Of a DNA stretch of 64,000 nucleotides, positions 35,121 through 47,499 are shown one piece after another. The DNA lies in assembly GCA_016648135.1 (NCBI GenBank), contig JADDOH010011063.1, forward strand, positions 1 to 64,000, given 5' to 3'. This DNA is from Agrypnia vestita. Its lineage: Eukaryota > Arthropoda > Insecta > Trichoptera > Phryganeidae. Numbering within the stretch: the first letter of the stretch is position 1; every line of letters starts with the position of its first letter. The notes under the pieces are model-generated. The model did not search any database and was not told the origin of the DNA. It was given only the letters and a program-made list of their open reading frames with translations. The position numbers and the translations under genes were made by a program.

Positions 35121-35787
35121 ATAATAATGTCACCACAAAATTCAAGCCTTCATTCAGAAGCAAAAATATTCTTGGAACAATTTACATCTGTAATATATCT
35201 TGAGTAACCTTAAATGCTTGCGGAAGACCACTCTAGTGAACCATTTACGTTTAAATAATTCAAATAAAATATATTTTCTATAATCTGGTAATATTGTGGG
35301 AACGCCAGTTGTGTTATCTCAATAAATGACATAACATTGGTTATCGTCTTCGTGGGATGTTAACCTAAAGAGGTCATCGACGTGATACCGGGAAAATGGT
35401 TTGTGTCCAATTATTAATTGATCCATTTTACCCATATAATATTTAGTTGGGTAGAACCCGAGCTGGCCTTTGACCCTTATCACAAGACAACTTGATTGCT
35501 TGGTCGACGGTGACGTAGGTATTCGTTTTGAAAACACAATAATTCTTGTCTTGTATTTCTTTTGAAAACACAATAATTCTTGTCATGTATTTTGACGTGA
35601 ATACATCTATAAAATCGGTTCAAGGTGAAGGGGTGCATGTTTATTTTACGTTCAAAAAGCATCGCAATAGGTCAGACTTTGATTATATTTCAGAAAGTAT
35701 ACGACTCAGGGGGAAATTATTGTCGACAAAGGGTTGAAGTCATGTAATATTTCTTTAGTCGGCCGCGTCCACATCCCATGATGTTAT

Positions 35788-36598
35788 TTCCATTTAAGAA
35801 AGACAATCGAATCAGTATGTGTAAGGGTACGAACATGCCAAAGATGCTTCACTGCGATACCTCGCGGTCGCGGTTTAGCTCGCTATCTCGATGTCACCTC
35901 CATGTAAAACAAATACACGCTAGTAGATACGCACGCACATGCCGAAAGATACCTCACTGCGATACATCGCGGCCTACATGGAGGTTTAGCTCAATGCTTT
36001 CGTGATAACAAAATATTTTGTTTTCACATCGCGGTCGACCGCGAGCAGCGATGTGTTCTGGCTCGTGATTGGTCATATTCGCCTCAGCCTAGCGAATCTG
36101 TCCAATCACGATCCAGATCACATCGCTGCTCGCTGTCGACCGCGATGTAAAAACAAATGGATCTGTCATCTGTCATTAATCCCGTATTGCTCATGTCACG
36201 ATCGCAATAGTTATCTTTTAAACTGTTTTTACTTGATAAATACTGTGAATTGAATTATGGATAAGGAGGTGCTAATTGATTTGATTTTTAATATTCCTGC
36301 TTTGTGGGATAAGCGGGAGAAAAATCACCACAACAAATAGCGAGTATCGACATCGAGGTGCGACTGAACCGACATGTTCGCACCGCCATCCATGTAAACA
36401 GCGAGTATCGACATCGAGATAGCGAGCTGAAACCGCGACCGCGAGGTATCGCAGTGAGGCATCTTTGGCATGTTCGTACCCTAAGCCGTGCGTACAACGC
36501 ACATTGTTTCGTTGGTGTTTACGGATATAAGCACCGACACAACGAAACAACTGCGTCGTACGCACGGCTTACACATTCGATTGTCTTTCTTAAAGGTA
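35788..36598. mobile_element. Nested fold-back element, about 810 bp
   Basis: Outer arms (about 35790-35905 and 36400-36598, inverted) share AAGAAAGACAATCGAA, GGTACGAACATGCCAAAGATG and CCTCGCGGTCGCGG. The right arm is interrupted by an 88-bp hairpin at 36483-36570 (AAGCCGTGCGTAC...GTACGCACGGCTT). The centre is a separate 141-bp palindrome at 36018-36158 containing CATCGCGGTCGACCGCGAGC. ORFs in this region are by-products of the repeats. Confidence 0.7.
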
Positions 36599-36639
36599 AA
36601 GATGTTTTTTACTAAGCGGCACGATTGGCATTTTGGGCT

Positions 36640-37018
36640 TACGACACAAATATACTCCAAAGTCAAAAAATTGATATTGCCGAAATATTTGACTCATAAA
36701 TACAAGCAGAAATCGAGGTCCCAGGGCCTACAGGCAAGGAATTATTGAGTGAATTATTTTTTTTTTGTAGGAATTAATATGAGCTATCTTTTCCCTTCAA
36801 AAAAATACACAACACAATACAGTAATAAAATTAAATATAGAAATTATTTAAAAATCGTTTACCCCACAGATTAGGATATCACTATTTAATAATGATGGAT
36901 GAAGTTGCAGTGACGAAATGTTGAAAGATGCAATTTATAGTGCAACTGGACTTAAAACTTCAGAGGACACTAAAAAGTATTTGTCGGAAGACTTAATAGC
37001 CGCAAGGGATGAGCAATA
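36640..37018 (+). pseudogene. Possible decayed coding fragments ending near 37018
   Basis: One frame near 36700-36765 reads QAEIEVPGPTGKELLSEL and, after an AG acceptor-like site at 36869-36870, another reads DEMLKDAIYSATGLKTSEDT then KKYLSEDLIAARDEQ before TAA (37016-37018), with AATAAA about 5 bases later. The frames contain stops elsewhere and no family was recognised. It may be a broken transposon or gene end. Confidence 0.2.
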
Positions 37019-37450
37019 ATTAATAAAGTACTGTAAGCTGAACTAGTGATTTTTGCGATGAACGTCTCTAATCCCCAGCGCACTTGCGCGCCTTGTATTA
37101 TGCAACAAAACACTCGGCGTTCTCGCTTTCCGCACGGAATATCGTAATTTAAAAATATTATTAATAATATTGCCGAAATTACCGCTACTTGAGATTTATT
37201 TAATATCGGTCCATTATTTGCTTTTTCAGCTTCGCAAAACTTTAATACTTCATTGGCAATTGTTCTTGCACCACCCCGGACTGTTTTGGTTGTTTTGGAC
37301 ATAATAATTCAGTGTATATTGGTAATCAAGATGTCACAGCTCCCGGCAAATACAAAATTGTACTGAATTACAGGGCGAGGAGTTGCGGGCGGGGCGGGTT
37401 TTAGTTCCAATCCCGCCGCACGCTAAGTTATGTTGGGCAGGCGATAAATA
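36970..37450 (-). mobile_element. DDE-transposase-like N-terminal fragment with upstream region
   Basis: A minus-strand frame from 37302 begins MSKTTKTVRGGARTIANEVL and continues KFCEAEKANNGPILNKSQVA. This looks like the helix-turn-helix N-terminus of insect DDE transposases of the Tc1/mariner-related kind (RxGARxIxxEVxxFxxxEK). The frame then loses resemblance. A G+C-rich block (CCGCCCCGCCCGC on this strand) lies just upstream. A decayed sister copy is at 19478-19775. Confidence 0.5.
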
Positions 37451-38389
37451 AATATATTAATTTTGCATATAAAATGATTAACAATTGGCAAGTAAATTGA
37501 CCATTGGAATACACACAAAACATTCAGTGTGTTATTAAATATGGAAGTAGTAACAGTGTTATGTACGTAAGTGACGTACATACAGTTCTCACCAAAAATT
37601 ATACCTTTCGAAGTAACACGCTATAGTATGAAAAATTTCTTGCCAACTACACAAAACTCGCAGACGTAAAGATAGGGCAAGTATAAAACAGCATCAGTAG
37701 GAAGATAGTTCAGTTCAGTAAGACTCTTTTACAGATTCAAGAAAAAAAATTGATGCGCGCAAACAAGTGAAATTTGAGAAGCATTAGTATGAAGTTTTTA
37801 TACAAAATGTAAAAAAAAAAGTCTCTAGCCACGGATTACTGCTAGAATGTTAGATTGTATTTTTCAAATGATAAGAATTATTTAATTCGGTAATGGATTT
37901 TGCCATATTTACCAGTAAATCAATTTACTGAAAACCGGTAACACATTCCCTGCTATCAACTCTGCGACCGTGTCCCCGACATAGCCCACTTTTTTTTTTC
38001 TTCCTATCGTGGCGTCGAGCCGTTCTGATGACCAACTAATCAGTGATTATTAATTACGTTTCTGATTCGTTCCGATTTCATTTGTGCTATACATCTATTG
38101 TGAACATTCGATCGTTGAGTGCTGACACAGATTCTGACATTGCGTCCACCTTGCATTGATACAAGAGAACATCGGCGAGAGTAAAGCGTGCACCAGGTCC
38201 CTAGAAGTATAAATACGCTCCTAAGTAATATTTAATAGCGTGTTATTCAATTAATAAAATAAAGTGCAAGTCCCAGAGATAAATTTCATTAATTTTATTT
38301 AAATTTTAAAAAAATAGAGATGCGTACATGTAGTGCATGTCGCATCGATAGATATTATTAATATTTTCAAAATAGGGCTGCTTGCTGGC

Positions 38390-38500
38390 GTCCCGGAAAG
38401 GCGTATCTTGGTATTAACGTTATGATTAAATCTGGTTGAGTGAGCGCACACTTCACACCCACATACTAAAGGTCGAGGGATCGATTCCCTCACCCCAGCC
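38390..38500 (+). mobile_element. tRNA-like SINE head, third family
   Basis: A-box-like TGGTTGAGTGAGCGC at about 38433-38447 and B-box-like GAGGGATCGATTCCCTC at about 38473-38489 with proper order and spacing, but no closed acceptor stem. Probably a tRNA-derived SINE. Confidence 0.45.
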
Positions 38501-39107
38501 TCAAAATCACACCGAGATCAGAGCTTTAAGCTGGTTTAATAACATGTAGAATGAATAGATGTTGAAATGATTATTGTATTATACCTGTATATGTTTCAGA
38601 CTTAATCCATTATTCTTCCGAAGATTATACGTTTTAAGAATACGAGTCGAAAATTTTTTTACACTTTGTGAAAGATATCAATCGCTGAGGAAATACGCGA
38701 CATCAAACATTCCTTTTTTCCTCAATTTTTCCCTCTGATTTGTCTTTTTTAAATACTTCAGTCTATCAATCCAATACGGTCAAACTTCAAAGAAACTTAC
38801 ATCGAATATTATAAGTGCATTCGCTTTAATACAAATCAAATGAAATTATCAAAACCTTACAGAAATTTGAACCAATATTTTAAATTCTTAAAATATTGTG
38901 TAAAAAAGTATATTAAATAACCTCTTAAGTATTGTGGAATATGTTTTTATTATTATTAAGTAAAATATTGAAACAATAAGAAATTATATGAAATTATGGC
39001 CTGAAATATTAAATCTGAAACATCATGTATAATAACTGTAATAATGTTAACTTAATCATTCATTTTAAAGAAAAAATTACCGCAGTTTCGAAATTTATAT
39101 ATAATAC

Positions 39108-39360
39108 TAGCTGTGTGTACTCGGCGCCGTCCAGGTTAAGGATTCAGTTAAAAATAAGTTTGTGGGGGATACACAAAGGTTTCATTGTTTTGCAAAGTCT
39201 CTAATAAAAACAATGTTTCCATTTAATCTAGGTTGGGATAAAGGGGATGTCCAGGGGGGACATTTCGCCTAAGTTACCCGCCGGGACCTAAAGAATGTAC
39301 ATGCAAAATTTTGGTCAGATCGGACAAACGGTGAAGATTATGAAATAATTTTTTTTTTTA
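39108..39360 (+). repeat. Dispersed repeat starting ACTAGCTGTGTG
   Basis: Starts ATACTAGCTGTG and ends with a segment TTGGTCAGATCGGACAAACG then GTGAAGATTATG, a pattern common at the ends of insect interspersed repeats. Shorter pieces starting AGCTGTGACCCGTCAAAAATG occur at about 50090, 52430 and 48600, and may be a related family. Confidence 0.35.
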
Positions 39361-40799
39361 ATAAAACCTTAAGTATTTTCTTGCGAAAATGTATTGTGTT
39401 TTTTCCTTATTTAAGGTTATTTAATTACAAAAGTATACAGTGTTATTGTGGTAGCTAATGGGTTATTATTATGTAAGCTTTTCTCCGAATGTATCGCTGG
39501 AGGTTCTCGCGACCTTGGCAGGGGACTGCTGTTGCAATAAATTTGCAAATTCGAACGTAACGAAGTCGCAACATTGCGGTTGTCGTGCCGCATTCCGGAA
39601 GGCGAAGGGCCAAAGTGAACTCGCGAAACTTTAGTGCGATGAAATGGGATCTGACATCTTTTTGGTTTCTTTACACATTTCCGTTGCGGGTCAGAATAGG
39701 GGACAACACATCAGCAACATTACGCCGAAGCCGGAACAGCCAGTTCTTTTAAAATCCCTTCCGCTGCACGCTTATACATAGACTATTTATAAAAAAAGCG
39801 AGCCTTACAGTGGTCGCATACGATGTGTAACATTTGACATCTCACAATGAAAAATATCAATTGAGCAGCAATAGAAATTAACATAAAAATTTAAAAATTG
39901 TTTGTGTCATATATATATGGTCAATTATATATTTTTGTTTATTTTCGTAGATGGCGGTAGTGTGCTGCCATACATATTGTATGAAAATTTTGAATAAATA
40001 TTTAAAAATAATCACATAAATTACATAAAAATTGATCATGTAAATCATTAAGGGTAGTTATTATTTACATTAATGTAAAAAATAAATTAAGTATTTATTG
40101 GATAGTTTCGAAGATATAAGGAAAAATATATCAAAGTTACAGCATCCACACGCTTGACACCAGCCACGCAGCATATATACAAAACCAAAAGCGTTGGCTG
40201 TCGGAAGTATGCGTCATCGCTGTGATGACACATGGACATTGATTTGTTTATAAAATATGTTTTTTTCCATCGCACGCGCTCCGCGCGCCCCTCATTGGTC
40301 AAATGAAATTGCGCGCGTCTTATTTCCTGTTACGCATTTCTGTCCATTTTCACGAAATAACTGCCACAGATTGCAGGAAAGCGAGAGGAAAGATGATACA
40401 CATCAATAGGCACTGACGTCTGCCTAACAAAATAATAATGTTATATAAGGAACTAGAGGGGAAGTTCTCGATAGTATACATGCCCGATGAATATTCTCTT
40501 TCCAAGCTATAACTACACAAGTACTCAGAATTTCGCTCTATAACTCAACAAGTGTATGTACATTAAAGTAAAAAAAAAACGAAATCTTTTAACATGTGGA
40601 TTCCTCCTTTATACGACTTGAACCAAAAAACAGGTGTTTTATTTCCATCATATTATCTCGGAAACAGCAACCCTTAAAAATATGCTCAGGTTTTTACACG
40701 ATCTTTCGGAATCTTGTGTATTTAATTTTCTAAGCTATTCTGCCGTGTGCCTCCGATTCATTTGGCGGACGTTTCGGATCACATCGCAGGTTCTATTCA

Positions 40800-40880
40800 T
40801 CAGGGTTGATGTCGCCAGAGGATGGAATGGTACGGAAGAGGCCTATATCCAGCAGTGGAGAGGTGAAGGCTGAAGAAGAT
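40800..40880 (+). mobile_element. RTE-type LINE terminal scrap
   Basis: A frame reads GWNGTEEAYIQQW, which resembles the C-terminal end of RTE-type LINE products (WRxxGEAYIQQW). Only this short stretch is recognisable. Confidence 0.35.
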
Positions 40881-41520
40881 GTCGCCACTGCGACGTGTAG
40901 TGTCGATGACAGGATCAATATGTGTCGACTCAATTCGTTTCGTAGAACTGGATATCGAGAAGTTTTCAGTTATAGATATTTATGTCGGTAGGCATGATGG
41001 ACATGGCATCGATGGTCTTTAACGCCATCCCCTGCTTTCGACACTATTGTAAGCCAACGCATAACGCTCATCCCTCACACGTCATATTGGTGACATCATT
41101 CCTGAGATTAGACCCTGCAATGGTATCCGAAACATCCGCCAGAGAGGCCTGAGATACACCTTAATGGTCTAGTCTAACCTTCACCTCCAATAAGTGAAGC
41201 ACCGTCCATGATCCGCGCTGCACGTCGTTATTGACGTATTTTCTGTGGATTTGTTCGATGATCTTTACGCTACAACAATTTTATTCTTACCTCCCATTGT
41301 GTTTGTTTTGATGTAAAAATTTTCCTTGCAATCATTGTGTTGGCTTCAACAGCCGATTGTTCGTGTGCTACGAAGAATGCGGTTGTGTCATATGGCTCAC
41401 TTGTCGCGCGATGGAATAATTACAGTCTTTCAAGTCCATTAATTGGATACGTTCGCGAAACATTGAACGATCAAACAAATCCCACAATCATTTGATGTTA
41501 TGTTGTGTTTTTCGACCCCT

Positions 41521-42143
41521 ACGTTTTTCCGAGAAACGATTCTTGACGTTTCGTTGAATGCTTATTCAACGTCATCAGGAGGATGACCTTTACCCGCGGA
41601 GGTAGAGGGCGGACTGATTACTGCTTTCTAGGGCGTGAATTATATCCACTTTGTTGTGGAGTGTTTACTTCTTCTACAATATTCTGTGTAATATGTACTA
41701 GTTACGTCGGCGGACTTTACTGCGACGTCTCTCAAGGGTTGAATCAATGTCGTGAGAACAGGGCGCCAAATACTTGATAGTTTGTAACTGTCATCTCTAT
41801 TGAAATTGGGATGTTTGTATATTTCAATGGACTCCCTCACTAATCTGGGTATAAAGTGCGGTTCTGCTGATAAGATTTTTGTCTGATGAAGTGACAGAGA
41901 TTCCCTTTGGATGCATGTTCGCAATCTGCGAACATGCATCCAAAGGGTGCATCCGAAGTACATATTGCACACTGGCGATCTCTATTGTAGAAGAAGTGAA
42001 CACTCCACAACAAAGTGCATATAATTTACGCCCTCGAAAGCAGTAATACGTCCGCCCTCTACCTCCGCGGGTAAAGGTCGTCCTCCTGGTGACATTAAAT
42101 AAGCATTCAACGAAACGTCGAGAATCGTTTCTCGGAAAAACAT
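41521..42143 (-). mobile_element. Penelope-like element end: endonuclease C-terminus between inverted pseudo-LTRs
   Basis: Arms 41521-41688 and 41975-42143 are inverted copies, sharing TTTTTCCGAGAAACGATTCT, GACGTTTCGTTGAATGCTTA, and the CCCGCGGAGGTAGAGGGCGG block. Between them a minus-strand frame (about 41930-41690) encodes KILSAEPHFIPRLVRESIEI and YKHPNFNRDDSYKLSSIW. The pattern IL...HF..RL.RE.IEI.KH..FNR.D.YKLS..W is the C-terminal end of Penelope-like proteins next to the GIY-YIG endonuclease. The reverse transcriptase and GIY-YIG core are missing. A 50-base hairpin at about 41908-41955 (ATGCATGTTCGCA/TGCGAACATGCAT) lies inside. Confidence 0.75.
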
Positions 42144-42169
42144 ACGTTTCGTATAAAATATCCGCAACT

Positions 42170-45169
42170 ATTTACAGTTAAATAAGAATTTGATTATTGA
42201 TAATTAAGATTTTCGGTGTTGCGTCGTTCTTACGGCGCAGCGTTGATGCTGCGGCGCGCGTCACGTTATGTACGTGCCATCCCTGCGCAACTGTTCGGCG
42301 TCTTTCTGCTTAACACGCGTTCAGTTTGTTTACATGCAGGATTTGCGCATCCGGGTTATGTTTATTTAAATTTTAGTATCCCCCCATTTTCTCAGGTTAA
42401 CAATTTAATATCCCAAGAGAAAATAGACGGTATTAATTTATGTACGCGTAAAGTTTCCATAAGAAAGTCAAGAAATCTGTCAAATTTCAATATTTTATGA
42501 GAATATTAACTATATTCGAAAACACTTAACACCAAGAAATTGGTAATATAAGTACTTATTACTTCCTTTCTTTTCTTTCGTAGCGTCTGCTTGCTTGTCT
42601 GACGAAAAAATTTTGCATCGATTTTGTGTGTTTGATTGTTAACTTTGAGCTTGCTTAAAATAAGCATGCTAATAATGAGCAAGTGTGTTGTTATGGCATG
42701 CTAGTTTTGAGCATGCCACTAATAAGCATGTGTATCTGTACCTTAATAATTGACAGTTTGAAAATGTTTTTCGGTCTCGGATAAGATTTTCTTTTCGGTG
42801 TTATTCATGATATCAGCGATCTCACCGTGCAAGCGAGATATGCCCGTATTACGATATAACAGATGCTAGACACGGATGCGGTGGGAAATGACTTGTGCGA
42901 CCGTCTACGAGCTCCTTGCCAAGTCTTCCAATTTCCTCGTTGTGCGGCTGCGTCCGTCGATTCGTAGATCTATTTTAGAAGAGTCACTGACTTTCCATAG
43001 CGCTCCGTCTCCTTTACTCGCGCGACAGTGATGACGTGTCACCTGCGCCCGCCTGAAAGCACTCCCCAACATTCCCACTAGAGTAATCCCAGAAAAATAT
43101 GCGACAAAATATCGACGGTCGTTATCGTATTTTATTCTGTACCAATATATACTCTTTTTATACATTCACATGACCGTATGAGAAATTTTGAGTGTTTGTG
43201 TTTTTGTTTATGAGAGCTTAAAAACTAATTTTTTTCGGGATGTCGCATCTGTAAAGCGCCCTCGAAGCAAACGCCCTTACGCAAAAATGGCGCTATATAA
43301 ATTTACATAAACATCAAATAGTTACTACTAGTGATGGGTCCGCTCTGTACTATCTACTACAATGAAGTAGTACATTACATTGAAGTGTAGTGCACACTAC
43401 AAACACTTCAAAGTTATTTTAAAGTACATACTTCAAATGGAACATTTCATTTTAAAGTACACATTTCAAATCGCATACTTTAAATTTTGAATTGAAGTGT
43501 GTTGTTTTTTATACGTGAAATTTTCTATTTTATTTTTTTTAAATATTTTTGTAGTTTCAATTTTTAGCGAACTTTCATAAAAAAAATGGTACTAGGTAAA
43601 TCTAATTTTACTCTTGCAAATGACGTCATATTGTTTCCTGTAGTTGGAAAATCGATTTCAAACTTTGAATGCGTTTTTCTCAAAAGTGTTTTTTGACCTT
43701 ACGACGAGATAGAACCGGGGTGACGAATTGTGTATAACAATGTAACGTTTTATCAATTTCGAGAACACAACAATCGGTGTCCACATAAAATTGCTTCGAG
43801 TCGGAGTCGCAGTCAAACTGTGACCGGGCAATTTCTAAACGACTTCTCAATAAAATATATTTATTGTATTATCTAATTTATCAATTAATAGATGTCGCCG
43901 TCGTATTACTCTTTAAAAATGTTCTATGTTATTGGGCGCACACACGTCTCAAAGTTCACCCGGATTTTGAGTATTACTCTCGCGAATTGATTGCCTTTAT
44001 TAATTAATGTAATGGTAATCTCGTTCACGGCCGGTCGCAAAAAGTTCGCAAGGACAGCCGCGATAAACTTGTGTAATGGTGTCGATAACACAGTTCCGCT
44101 TGTGCGCTGTCCGAATTATAACTGTAAGTTATTTAATTTTTTTGTTATTTATCTAAAATTGTTGACCTATTCTAGAAAGGGCAATGTTTTTGCGCATCTC
44201 TTCAACAAACAAAGTAATTGATTTTGTTCTCACTGTTTCTTTGAGTTATTACGATCATTTTTTAGTGGTGGATGTTAGAAACAGTGTTTTGTTTATTAAG
44301 AATTAAACATCTGCACTTGAAAACGCTGAAAGCCATCTGTGTTGTGATCAGTCGTCCCTATTTGCTTTACTCCCCCTGGTTGGTCTTGGCTCTCCCTCCA
44401 ATAAATGTTCCATCATTTTTTCTGTTTCGCACCGTTTCACTCGCGTTTTAGATGATCATGGCAATTATGTCTTTGAGGACATTGTCGCTTTACCTTGTGT
44501 TTTGTTGTTTAGCGGTATCCTCAATGTTTGCTTCTCGGTCATTCTCTCCACATGGCCAATCACCGCTCGTGCGTTCATTGGAGAGAGATTAGTTTATCTA
44601 TAGAGCTCTACGCGACAATCCATGCATAAACATGCATACAGTGTCCCACTAAATCTATAATATTAATTCTATCTCTCTATACATATATTCTAAATCTATA
44701 ATAAAAATTGGTCTCCATATTGTGATGCGCATATAGACAAATTTTTCAAATAGATTAACTACAAGATAAGAATACCAATACAAAACTTAGAATACAATAA
44801 CCTATTGAAGAGACTGAAATTACTCACCTTATATGAAAAATTTGTGATATAGTTCTTCTTTACAAAATTGTAAATAATATGTTGGACAGCCCTGACCTTG
44901 TAGCTTGTCTCAATTATAATATCCCGTCCTTACATAGAACTCGACAAATTGTCACATTTCATTGCCACAATTCCAATACTAATTATCAGTCAAATTCTGT
45001 GATTAGCAGAATATTGGGGACTGGTAATGAATTTGGTTGTATGGTTGACGTTTTCAACGACAGTCTGTAGAAAGTAAGGTTTACACTTAAAAGAGGCAAT
45101 ACTGCTTCGTTACTGACTTCAATATATATTTTTTATACACATTGCTGCTCTGTACTTTATATTTTTTAA
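42170..45169. other. Gene-free stretch
   Basis: Contains part of the GTAGCGTCTGCTTGCTTG repeat at about 42580, several GCATGC-centred short repeats at 42650-42730 and the hAT-like end at 43327. No exon was recognised. Confidence 0.4.
43327..43500 (+). mobile_element. hAT-like left end
   Basis: TAGTGATGGGTCCGC resembles a hAT terminus (compare TAGTGATGGT at 21288) and is followed by repeated AAGTAGTAC/GAAGTGTAGTG motifs. No matching right end was found. Confidence 0.3.
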
Positions 45170-45350
45170 TTTTTATACTCACTTTTTGATGCTATACCTG
45201 ATACTTTTTATATTTCACTACTAAAGCACATACATTAAACAATATAACTGATATTGTTTAATGTATGTGAATTTTTTTGAATTTTATGTTATATTCTTTA
45301 TGTAGAAGCCTACAATGGGCGTAAACATATAAAATAAAAAAATAAAAATT
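45170..45350 (+). repeat. LINE tail with hairpin
   Basis: CATACATTAAACAATAT and ATATTGTTTAATGTATG at about 45229-45268 form a near-perfect hairpin. Downstream is AGAAGCCTACAATGGGCG followed by AAAATAAAAAAATAAAAA, parallel to the tail at 22571-22600. Confidence 0.4.
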
Positions 45351-45589
45351 AGTCGCCCTATGACAGCATGCTCATTTTGTGTGTTGTGCTTTAAGAAAAA
45401 CTTTCATCATGCTTCGTAGTTAATGTGGATAGCCTCGAATCTCGCCATAAGTACCTACGCATTGTATAAATTATATAATTTCCCTCGCTTCCTTGATCGA
45501 ACGTGCCCGTATCTTTTCCGACACTGCCGGCGAACAGTCTGAACAGTCTTCGCGCCACGCAGCAGTCGAGGGTAGGTCATAATTCGGCG

Positions 45590-45830
45590 GGAGCGGCGTT
45601 TAGTTCCCGCCAATTGTGAAAGGTCAAGGTCGCGCGCGTGACGCCCCGGGCGCCTGCGCGCCGCGCAGCGACGGGAGATGAGGGTTTGAGCGGGACTCCG
45701 TATTGATCGCCGCCATTTTCTTTTGCGAGATTTTGACACTTGAATCGATCAAAATGCGGACTTTTCCGCGGTTCGTGTTCCTTTGTTTTAATTCATAGGC
45801 GCCTCCCGCATTGACGGACATTGACCCAAC
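45590..45830 (-). promoter_or_regulatory. CpG-rich island with AAAATGGCGGC motif
   Basis: A sharply G+C-rich stretch with many CG dinucleotides in A+T-rich surroundings. On the minus strand AAAATGGCGGC (about 45722-45712) matches a YY1-type promoter/start motif and opens a frame starting MAAINTESRSNPHLPSL that stops after about 30 codons without a clear donor. It may be a promoter/first exon of an unseen minus-strand gene or a G+C-rich repeat. I recognise no protein. Confidence 0.25.
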
Positions 45831-46031
45831 CCATTGAGAAATTTAGATTAATTGTAATTCTTTTTTTTTTTTTATATGTATTACACATGTTATCATATGA
45901 TGTTCAAAATTAGATTCGCGCGAATAAAGTTCATCGTGTTTTTTCGTGCAAGTAATCAAGTATGTATAACGTATAAATAATTTGATATAATAATATCAAA
46001 TCGAATCTGATTATATGATGATATGTGGTGT

Positions 46032-46262
46032 ATAAAAGCAAAGGCAGCAATATCCAAAAAAAATAAGCAATCCTCGAGGATTACTTATTTATAAGGTATT
46101 TGAGATTTTTTTATAAAACATAGCCTATAAATTTATAGGAAACATTATTTTGGAAGGGATAGATTCAAAAATCTAGAATTCAGTACGCTTACTTAGTAAT
46201 CCTCCGAGCCTGCATTCAATAACTTTTTTTTAATTTTTTGTATTTTGCTGCCTTTGCTTTTA
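46032..46262. mobile_element. MITE with TAAAAGCAAAGGCAGCAA inverted ends, 231 bp
   Basis: TAAAAGCAAAGGCAGCAA at the left and its exact reverse complement at the right. Inside, AATCCTCGAGGATTAC on the left pairs with TAATCCTCCGAG further right. No ORF. Confidence 0.7.
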
Positions 46263-47241
46263 GAATTTTTTTAGAAATTCACGCGGAAATATATCATTTC
46301 AGGTTTTTTTGGTAGAAATATTGACTTCCAAGTTATTTACGACATATTTATTTCCAAGTATTGAGATAAAACATAAGATGTTTTTACAGTTAGTAGTCCG
46401 TCAAAGTGTCAAAGCTGATGTATTTGCAATGGTAGGTTAGGCGGTCTAGTGGCATATTTACTCAGGGCGTAGACTCAAAGGAATTAGAAAAAATTCTTTC
46501 ATATCTCTGTAGATAGGTAGGATAATGAACTGGTTGAGAATTTCGAGAACTTTATTGAGTACCTACCTACGACCTACACACAAAATTTTAATGATGACCT
46601 ACCGTTTTCTAACAAAATATCAAAAATAAATGCAATACGATTGAATTTATTGTCAAGCATTTTTACACATCGAGTGATGTGAGTATTCAATGTATTAACT
46701 CGATTTTCAACTAGGTAGGAAGGTGGTGGAGTTTACTGTGTGAAAAATCCATTTAAAGAATTATGAATGAAAACTGTTTTTTTTTTTCACTAGTGTTATT
46801 TTAGAATATCACTACAACATATATTTCGAAATCCTTCGTTTCCTTCTTCATATTGAAGTGTATACACAAAAATATATTTCAAATTTTTGCCACATTTTAA
46901 TAATTTTATTTGATTTGTCTCAAATGAATTTTTAATATCCCATATAAGTTACTGTAGTGTGATAGTCCTACGTTTTATTGAAAATAAGTAGGAAATATTG
47001 AAAAAAATGCAAAATTTGATGTCGTTTATCTTCGTAACTGTCGACATTTCACCCAAAGTGCAAAAAATATTTTCTATTCAGAATTGAATAAAGAAGACTC
47101 TGCTATTTTGCGAAGTTTTTGCTACTAGCCACGAGACATCCTACGTACAATACAATCTTTAGTACTTCTGCAGCATTGTCATTAGCAGCATAACCTATAT
47201 AATATAGCACACGTTACTGTCATTTAGAGGTCGAGAGTAAA

Positions 47242-47487
47242 ATGCAATTGAAGTATTTAATTGTTTTGTTTATTCATACATTATTTATCTACGCATTTTT
47301 CCTGTTACGTAAATTCAGAGAATTCGCCAAGATAAGGTATTTTCTATGTTTAGTACTTGAAACTAAATTGATGACCGGCAATATAACATACGACACAACG
47401 CTAATAGGCAATTGCGATGTCGTGCGTGAAGAACTACGTCTTATGTGGATGTCTAACCGAGATAAAAAGAAGGAATTCCAAGATTAG
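47242..47487 (+). CDS. Unassigned 81-codon ORF with hydrophobic N-terminus
   Basis: Starts MQLKYLIVLFIHTLFIYAFF, a strongly hydrophobic stretch of about 22 residues, then LRKF and a hydrophilic tail ending DKKKEFQD. It directly precedes the LINE terminus at 47500. It could be a small membrane or secreted protein or a chance frame in repeat DNA. I recognise no relative. Confidence 0.2.
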   Translation: MQLKYLIVLFIHTLFIYAFFLLRKFREFAKIRYFLCLVLETKLMTGNITYDTTLIGNCDVVREELRLMWMSNRDKKKEFQD

Positions 47488-47499
47488 CAAGGTACAAAC

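Noticed and set aside
35784..36615. Cluster of overlapping ORFs of 60-97 codons
   Set aside because: All arise from both strands of the nested inverted repeat and mirror each other.
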